A DNA stretch of 9,177 bases, from assembly GCA_029263635.1 (NCBI GenBank), contig JAJUFY010000073.1:1-9177 (forward strand), read 5' to 3'. Shown here piece after piece: positions 4,852 to 9,177 of this stretch. Below the pieces are notes generated by a model, which saw only the letters and a program-made list of their open reading frames with translations, did not search any database and was not told the DNA's origin. Positions within the stretch are counted from its first letter, which is position 1, and each line of letters begins with the position of its first letter. The position numbers were made by a program, and so were the translations under genes. Source of the stretch: Ectothiorhodospiraceae bacterium. Its GTDB lineage: Bacteria; Pseudomonadota; Gammaproteobacteria; Nitrococcales; AK92.

Positions 4852-7800
4852 TGGTCGGCTGCTCCTCCGGCGCCAACTGGGACTGACGCTGCTCGAACTC
4901 AAGCTGCCGCTGGCTGCCCTTGAAGATGCGCCGGATCACGACGAAGAACACCGGCACCAGGAACACTGCCAGCACGGTCGCCGTGATCATGCCGCCCATC
5001 ACCGCCGTGCCGATGGCGCGCTGGCTGGCGGAGCCGGCGCCGCTGGCGACCACCAGCGGCAGCACGCCGAGCGTGAAGGCCAGCGAGGTCATGATGATGG
5101 GCCGGAAGCGCAGCTTCACTGCCTCCAGCGTGGCGTCGATCAGGCTCCTGCCCTGCGCCTGCAGATCCCTGGCGAATTCGATGATCAGGATGGCGTTCTT
5201 GGCCGACAGGCCGATGATGGCGATCAGGCCGACCTTGAAGTAGACATCGTTGGGCATGCCGCGCATCCAGGTGGCAAGCAGCGAGCCCACCACGCCCAGC
5301 GGCACCACCAGCATCACCGCCGCCGGGATCGACCAGCTCTCGTACAGCGCCGCCAGGCACAGGAATACCGCCAGCAGCGACAGAGCGTACAGCACCGGCT
5401 CCTGCGCGCCCGACAGCCGCTCCTCCAGCGACTGGCCAGTCCATTCATGGCCGAAGCCGGGCGGCAGTTGCGCCATCAGCCGCTCCATTTCGGCCATTGC
5501 CTCGCCCGTGCTGTAGCCGGGCGCCGCGCTGCCGGAGATCCTGACGGCCGGATAGCCGTTGTAGCGGCTCAGCTGCACCGGCCCCAGCTCCCAGCGCGCC
5601 TCGGTGAAGGTGGACAGCGGCACCATGCCGCCGGCGGCGTTGCGCACGTAGAGGTTCTCCAGGTCATGCGGCTGCATGCGCCCCTGGATATCGGCCTGCA
5701 CGATCACCCGCTGCTGACGGCCGGCGTTGGGGAAATCGTTGACATAGGTCGAGCCCAGCGCCGTGCCGAGGACCGCGCTGATATCGGCGAACGAAACGCC
5801 CAGCGCGCTGGCTTTCTCGCGGTCGATGGTCAGCTTGAGCTGCGGCGCATCGTCCAGCCCCTCCGGCCGCACCCCTTCCAGCACCGGGCTCTGCGCCGCC
5901 AGGCCGAGCAGCTGGTTACGGGCGGCGATCAGGGCTTCGTGCCCCATGCCGCCGCGGTCCTGCAGCCGGAACGAGAAGCCGCTGGCGTTGCCCAGCGCCG
6001 GGATAGGCGGCGGCGTGATCGAGAACACGATGGCGTCGCGGATCTGCGAGAAGGCGGCCATCGCCTCGCCGGCGATGACGCCAGCGGCCTGATCGGGACC
6101 GCGCTCTTTCCAGTCCTTGAGCGTGGTGAAGGCGAGGCCGGCATTCTCGCCGCGGCCCGAGAAGCTGAAGCCGCGGATGGTGACGATGTGCTTCACGGCC
6201 GGATGGTTCAGATAGAACTCCTCGACCTGCTTCAGCACCTCTTCGGTGCGGTTGGCACTGGCGCCGGCGGGCAACTGGACGCTGGTCACCAGATAGCCCT
6301 GGTCCTCGATCGGCAGGAAGGAAGTCGGCAGTCGCACGAACAACACGCCCATGACCACGATGATGGCCAGATAGACCAGCATGTAGCGGCCGGTGCGACG
6401 CAGGATCCGCGCCACCAGCCCCTGGTAGCTGCGGGCGGTGCGGTCGAAGCTGCGGTTGAACCAGCCGAAGAAGCCGCGCTTGCGGTGGTGATGGCCGGCC
6501 TCTACCGGCTTCAGCATGGTCGCGCACAGCGCCGGCGTCAGGGTCAGCGCCATCAGCGCCGAGAACACCATGGACGCGACCAGGGACAGCGAGAACTGCT
6601 TGTAGATCGCCCCCACCGAACCGGCGAAGAAGGCCATCGGGATGAACACCGCGGTCAGCACCAGGGTGATGCCGATAATGGCGCCGGTGATCTGGCCCAT
6701 GGCCTTGTGGGTGGCCTCCTTGGGCGGCAGGCCTTCCTCGCTCATGATGCGCTCGACGTTCTCCACCACCACGATGGCGTCGTCGACCAGGATGCCGATC
6801 GCCAGCACCAGGCCGAACATGGTCAGCACGTTGATGGAGAAGCCCAGCGCCAGCATGGTGGCGAAGGCACCCAGCAGCGCCACCGGCACCGCCAGGGTCG
6901 GAATCAGCGTGGCCCGGAAGTTCTGCAGGAACAGGAACATCACCAGGAACACCAGCACCACCGCCTCGATCAGCGTCTTGACCACGCCCTCGATCGAGAT
7001 CTTCACGAACTGCGAGGTGTCGTAGGGGATGGCGTACTCGATATTGTCCGGGAAGTAGCGCGACAGCTCCTCGAGCTTGGCCCGCACCGCCTTGGCAGTG
7101 GCCAGCGCATTGCCGGTCGGCGAGAGCTGCACGCCGATAGCGGCGTTGGGACTGCCGTCGAGGCGGGTGCCGAACATGTAGTTTTCGCCGCCCAGCTCGA
7201 TGCGGGCGACATCGCGCAGCCGCACGGTGGAGCCGTCCGGATTGGAGCGCAGCAGGATGCTGCCGAATTCCTCCGGCGTGCTGAGCTGACCGGTCACCAT
7301 CACCGGCTGGACGATTTGCTGGCCCACGGCGCTGGGCTGGGCGCCCAGGCTGCCGGCAGCGACCTGGGCGTTCTGGGTCCGGATGGCGGCAATCACGTCG
7401 GCCGGCGTGAGCTCCAGGCCCACCAGCTTGTCCGGCTGGATCCAGATCCGCATGGCCTGCTGGGTGCCGAACAGCGTCGCCTGGCCGACACCGGGGACGC
7501 GCTTGATGTCTTCGATGATGTTGCGGGAGATGTAGTCGCCGAGCTCGACCCGGCTGAGGCTGCCGTCGGTGGACGACAGCGTCGCCATCAGCAGGAAGTT
7601 GCTGCGCGACTTGCGCACCTGCAGGCCCTGGCGCGTCACCTGTTCGGGCAGGCGCGGCTCCACCGCCTTCAGGCGGTTCTGCACCTCCACCTGGGCCATG
7701 TCGGGGTCGGTGCCGAAAACGAAGGTGGCGGTGATCTGCGCCGTGCCGTTGGCTTCGCTGCTGGACTCGATGTAGAGCAGCCCTTCGATGCCGTTGAGCT

Positions 7801-8002
7801 CCTGCTCGATCAGGCTGGTGACGCTTTCATCCAGCGTTTCCGCCGACGCGCCCGGATAGGTCGCGGAAATGACGATGGACGGCGGCGCGATTTCCGGATA
7901 CTGGGCCACTGGCAGCTGCGTGATCGCCAGCGCGCCGGCAACCATGATGAACAGCGAGATCACCCAGGCGAATACCGGGCGCTCGATAAAGAAATGTGCC
8001 AT
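4844..8002 (-). CDS. RND multidrug efflux pump, HAE1 family (MexB/AcrB-like), 1052 aa
   Basis: Inner-membrane proton/drug antiporter, a trimer that captures substrates from periplasm and membrane and passes them to the outer-membrane channel. The start MAHFFIERPVFAWVISLFIM is the typical first helix. Other hallmarks are PGASAETL (50-57), QVEVQNRL (104-111), FLFLQNFRATLIPTLAVPVALLG (356-378), GFSINVLTMFGLVLAIGILVDDAIVVVENVERIM (387-420) and AIIGLSAKNAILIIEF (928-943). Proton-relay residues D407, D408, K935 and R965 are present. Pocket phenylalanines F136, F178, F612, F614 and F625 match AcrB F136, F178, F615, F617 and F628; the AcrB F610 site appears to be V607. Length fits AcrB/MexB (about 1050). 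ATG 8000-8002 has AAGGA at 8011-8015, 8 nt upstream and overlapping the adaptor's stop codon. It ends in TAA 4844-4846 within the channel gene's start. The drug range cannot be read from sequence. Confidence 0.97.
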   Translation of the reverse strand: MAHFFIERPVFAWVISLFIMVAGALAITQLPVAQYPEIAPPSIVISATYPGASAETLDESVTSLIEQELNGIEGLLYIESSSEANGTAQITATFVFGTDPDMAQVEVQNRLKAVEPRLPEQVTRQGLQVRKSRSNFLLMATLSSTDGSLSRVELGDYISRNIIEDIKRVPGVGQATLFGTQQAMRIWIQPDKLVGLELTPADVIAAIRTQNAQVAAGSLGAQPSAVGQQIVQPVMVTGQLSTPEEFGSILLRSNPDGSTVRLRDVARIELGGENYMFGTRLDGSPNAAIGVQLSPTGNALATAKAVRAKLEELSRYFPDNIEYAIPYDTSQFVKISIEGVVKTLIEAVVLVFLVMFLFLQNFRATLIPTLAVPVALLGAFATMLALGFSINVLTMFGLVLAIGILVDDAIVVVENVERIMSEEGLPPKEATHKAMGQITGAIIGITLVLTAVFIPMAFFAGSVGAIYKQFSLSLVASMVFSALMALTLTPALCATMLKPVEAGHHHRKRGFFGWFNRSFDRTARSYQGLVARILRRTGRYMLVYLAIIVVMGVLFVRLPTSFLPIEDQGYLVTSVQLPAGASANRTEEVLKQVEEFYLNHPAVKHIVTIRGFSFSGRGENAGLAFTTLKDWKERGPDQAAGVIAGEAMAAFSQIRDAIVFSITPPPIPALGNASGFSFRLQDRGGMGHEALIAARNQLLGLAAQSPVLEGVRPEGLDDAPQLKLTIDREKASALGVSFADISAVLGTALGSTYVNDFPNAGRQQRVIVQADIQGRMQPHDLENLYVRNAAGGMVPLSTFTEARWELGPVQLSRYNGYPAVRISGSAAPGYSTGEAMAEMERLMAQLPPGFGHEWTGQSLEERLSGAQEPVLYALSLLAVFLCLAALYESWSIPAAVMLVVPLGVVGSLLATWMRGMPNDVYFKVGLIAIIGLSAKNAILIIEFARDLQAQGRSLIDATLEAVKLRFRPIIMTSLAFTLGVLPLVVASGAGSASQRAIGTAVMGGMITATVLAVFLVPVFFVVIRRIFKGSQRQLEFEQRQSQLAPEEQPTNA
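4862..4868 (-). promoter_or_regulatory. Shine-Dalgarno GGAGGAG of the outer-membrane channel gene
   Basis: Inside the end of the pump gene, GGAGGAG lies 10 nt before ATG 4849-4851. It supports that start over the in-frame ATG at 4902. Confidence 0.7.
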
Positions 8003-8010
8003 GCGGGTAG

Positions 8011-8015
8011 TCCTT
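8011..8015 (-). promoter_or_regulatory. Shine-Dalgarno AAGGA of the pump gene, overlapping the adaptor stop
   Basis: The - strand reads AAC TAA GGA ctacccgc ATG. The adaptor stop TAA (8014-8016) shares two bases with AAGGA, and the pump ATG is 8 nt on. This arrangement favours coupled translation of adaptor and pump. Confidence 0.7.
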
Positions 8016-9177
8016 AGTTAGCCGGCGCGTTCTGCCCGTGCTCCACATCGGCGAGCGCATGCGTCGGATCGCTCCAGGGATGCGGGGTAGCCGGAGCGCC
8101 CGGCTGCACTTTCTGCAAACCCTCGACAATGACCTGATCGCCGGCCTGCAGGCCGCTGGTGATGACCCACTGGTTGCCGTGGGCGCGGCCGACCGTCACC
8201 GGCTTGACCGCCACCCTGCCGTCGAGATCGACCACCATCACCACGGCGCCCTGGTGGGTGCGGTTGACGGCCTGCTGCGGCACGGTAATGGCATCGTTCA
8301 CCACCGCCTGCTGCAGGCGGGCACGCACGTACATGCCGGGCAGCAGGAAGCGGTCCGGATTCGGCGCCTCGGCCCGCAGCGTCACGGCGCCTGTGCTCTG
8401 GTCCACGCTGATGTCGCTGAACAGCAGCCGGCCGGGGTAGGGATATTCGCGGCCGTCCTCGGTGATCAGGGTGACCTTGGCCTCCTCGGCGTCCAGCCCC
8501 TGCAACTGGCCGCTGGCGAGCGCACGCTGCAGCTGCAGCAGCTCGGCGCTGGACTGGGTCAGGTTGACGTAGACCGGATCGATCTGCTGGATGATGGCGA
8601 GCGGCGTCGCCTCGCCCTGCCCGACCAGCGCGCCTTCCGTCACCAGCGCCCGGCCGATACGGCCGGCAATAGGCGCGGTGACGGTGGCATAGCCGAGATT
8701 GAGACGCGCCACCTCCACCGCCGCCTTGGCGGCGGCGACGTCGGCAGCCGCCAGTTCGCGGGCGGCAACGGCGTCATCGTAGTCCTGGCGGCTGATCGCA
8801 TTGATCTCGACCAGCGGCGCATAGCGCTTGACACGGATGCTGGCCTGCTTGAGGTTGGCCTCGGCCCGTGCCAGCTGCGCCTTGGCGCTGTTGAGGGTGG
8901 CCTGCAGCGGCGCCGGATCGATGCGGTAGAGCACATCGCCGGCCTGGACGTCGCTGCCTTCCTGGAACACCCGTTCCAGCACGATGCCGGCAGCGCGTGC
9001 CCGCACCTGGGCGGTGCGCGAGGCCTCGACCCGGCCCGGCAGCTCGGTCGTCATCACCACCGGGCGCGGCGTCACCGTCACCACAGCGACATCCGGGGGC
9101 GGCGGCGGCGTGTTGACCATGGTCGGCTCGTTACTGCAGGCAGCCAGAGTGGAAAGAACCAGTGCCATGGCGCCAAG
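8014..9177 (-). CDS. RND efflux periplasmic adaptor lipoprotein (MexA/AcrA-like), 5' end probably outside window
   Basis: Membrane-fusion protein that bridges the RND pump and the outer-membrane channel. Counting from ATG 9166-9168 (384 aa): lipobox LAAC with Cys11, a Pro-rich linker PPPPP (21-25), lipoyl half-motifs around 48-84 (RARAAGIVLERVFQEGSDVQAGDVLYRIDP) and 159-192 (GYATVTAPIAGRIGRALVTEGALV), an Ala-rich alpha-helical hairpin at about 85-158, a beta-barrel to about 290 and a membrane-proximal domain ending near 355. The RLS motif for docking to the channel is present (R115, L119, S126). The ATG at 9168 is unlikely to be the true start: MALVLSTLAAC has no positive n-region, and the frame stays open to the edge (LGA before the Met), so I mark it as partial at the 5' end. 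Stop TAA 8014-8016, 11 nt before the pump ATG. It is the first visible gene of the efflux operon; any regulator or promoter lies beyond the edge. Confidence 0.95.
   Translation of the reverse strand, partial: LGAMALVLSTLAACSNEPTMVNTPPPPPDVAVVTVTPRPVVMTTELPGRVEASRTAQVRARAAGIVLERVFQEGSDVQAGDVLYRIDPAPLQATLNSAKAQLARAEANLKQASIRVKRYAPLVEINAISRQDYDDAVAARELAAADVAAAKAAVEVARLNLGYATVTAPIAGRIGRALVTEGALVGQGEATPLAIIQQIDPVYVNLTQSSAELLQLQRALASGQLQGLDAEEAKVTLITEDGREYPYPGRLLFSDISVDQSTGAVTLRAEAPNPDRFLLPGMYVRARLQQAVVNDAITVPQQAVNRTHQGAVVMVVDLDGRVAVKPVTVGRAHGNQWVITSGLQAGDQVIVEGLQKVQPGAPATPHPWSDPTHALADVEHGQNAPAN

Noticed and set aside
4790..8017. A 1075-codon open frame on the + strand, opposite the pump gene
   Set aside because: It is extremely rich in His, Gln, Arg, Asp and Gly with no recognisable domain, and mirrors a clear 1052-aa RND pump. 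Long antisense frames are expected opposite GC-rich genes with biased third positions.

Overview
The window is a GC-rich bacterial chromosome segment carrying eight protein-coding genes. Two are cut by the window edges. The protein types point to a gammaproteobacterium, probably Pseudomonas or a relative: an AlaA-type aminotransferase end, a short cold-shock protein with a VFVHYRAI motif, TrmB, and a lipoprotein adaptor / RND pump / OprM-like channel operon. That placement rests on remembered protein similarity only. No rRNA, tRNA, CRISPR array, insertion sequence or phage gene was seen.

Layout. At the left edge (1-330, + strand) is the last 109 codons of an alanine-synthesising aminotransferase. 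It converges on a small cold-shock gene on the - strand (412-630), and a perfect 12-bp hairpin lies between them (351-378). All remaining genes are on the - strand. Reading right to left (their transcription order) they are: a three-gene tripartite drug-efflux operon (adaptor 8014 to the right edge, pump 4844-8002, outer-membrane channel 3442-4851); a 150-bp gap with two stem-loops; trmB (2599-3291); a 121-bp gap; and a FecCD-type permease (1479-2477) overlapping its ATPase (715-1482). The cold-shock gene follows the ATPase.

How they work together. The efflux genes are tightly packed: 11 nt between adaptor and pump, and an 8-nt overlap between pump and channel. They should make one inner-membrane to outer-membrane export machine. 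The pump keeps the proton-relay residues D407, D408 and K935 and most of the aromatic drug pocket, and the adaptor keeps the RLS docking motif. The permease and ATPase overlap at GTGA and form the inner-membrane half of a vitamin B12 / iron-chelate type importer. No binding protein or outer-membrane receptor lies in the window, so its substrate cannot be named.

This looks like an ordinary core/transport region. I found no new defence, mobile or RNA system. The points worth a second look are small: a 16-bp imperfect stem-loop just upstream of trmB, an apparent loss of one pocket phenylalanine in the pump, a shared PDVAVVT stretch near the lipidated ends of adaptor and channel, and start-site questions for the cold-shock gene and the adaptor.
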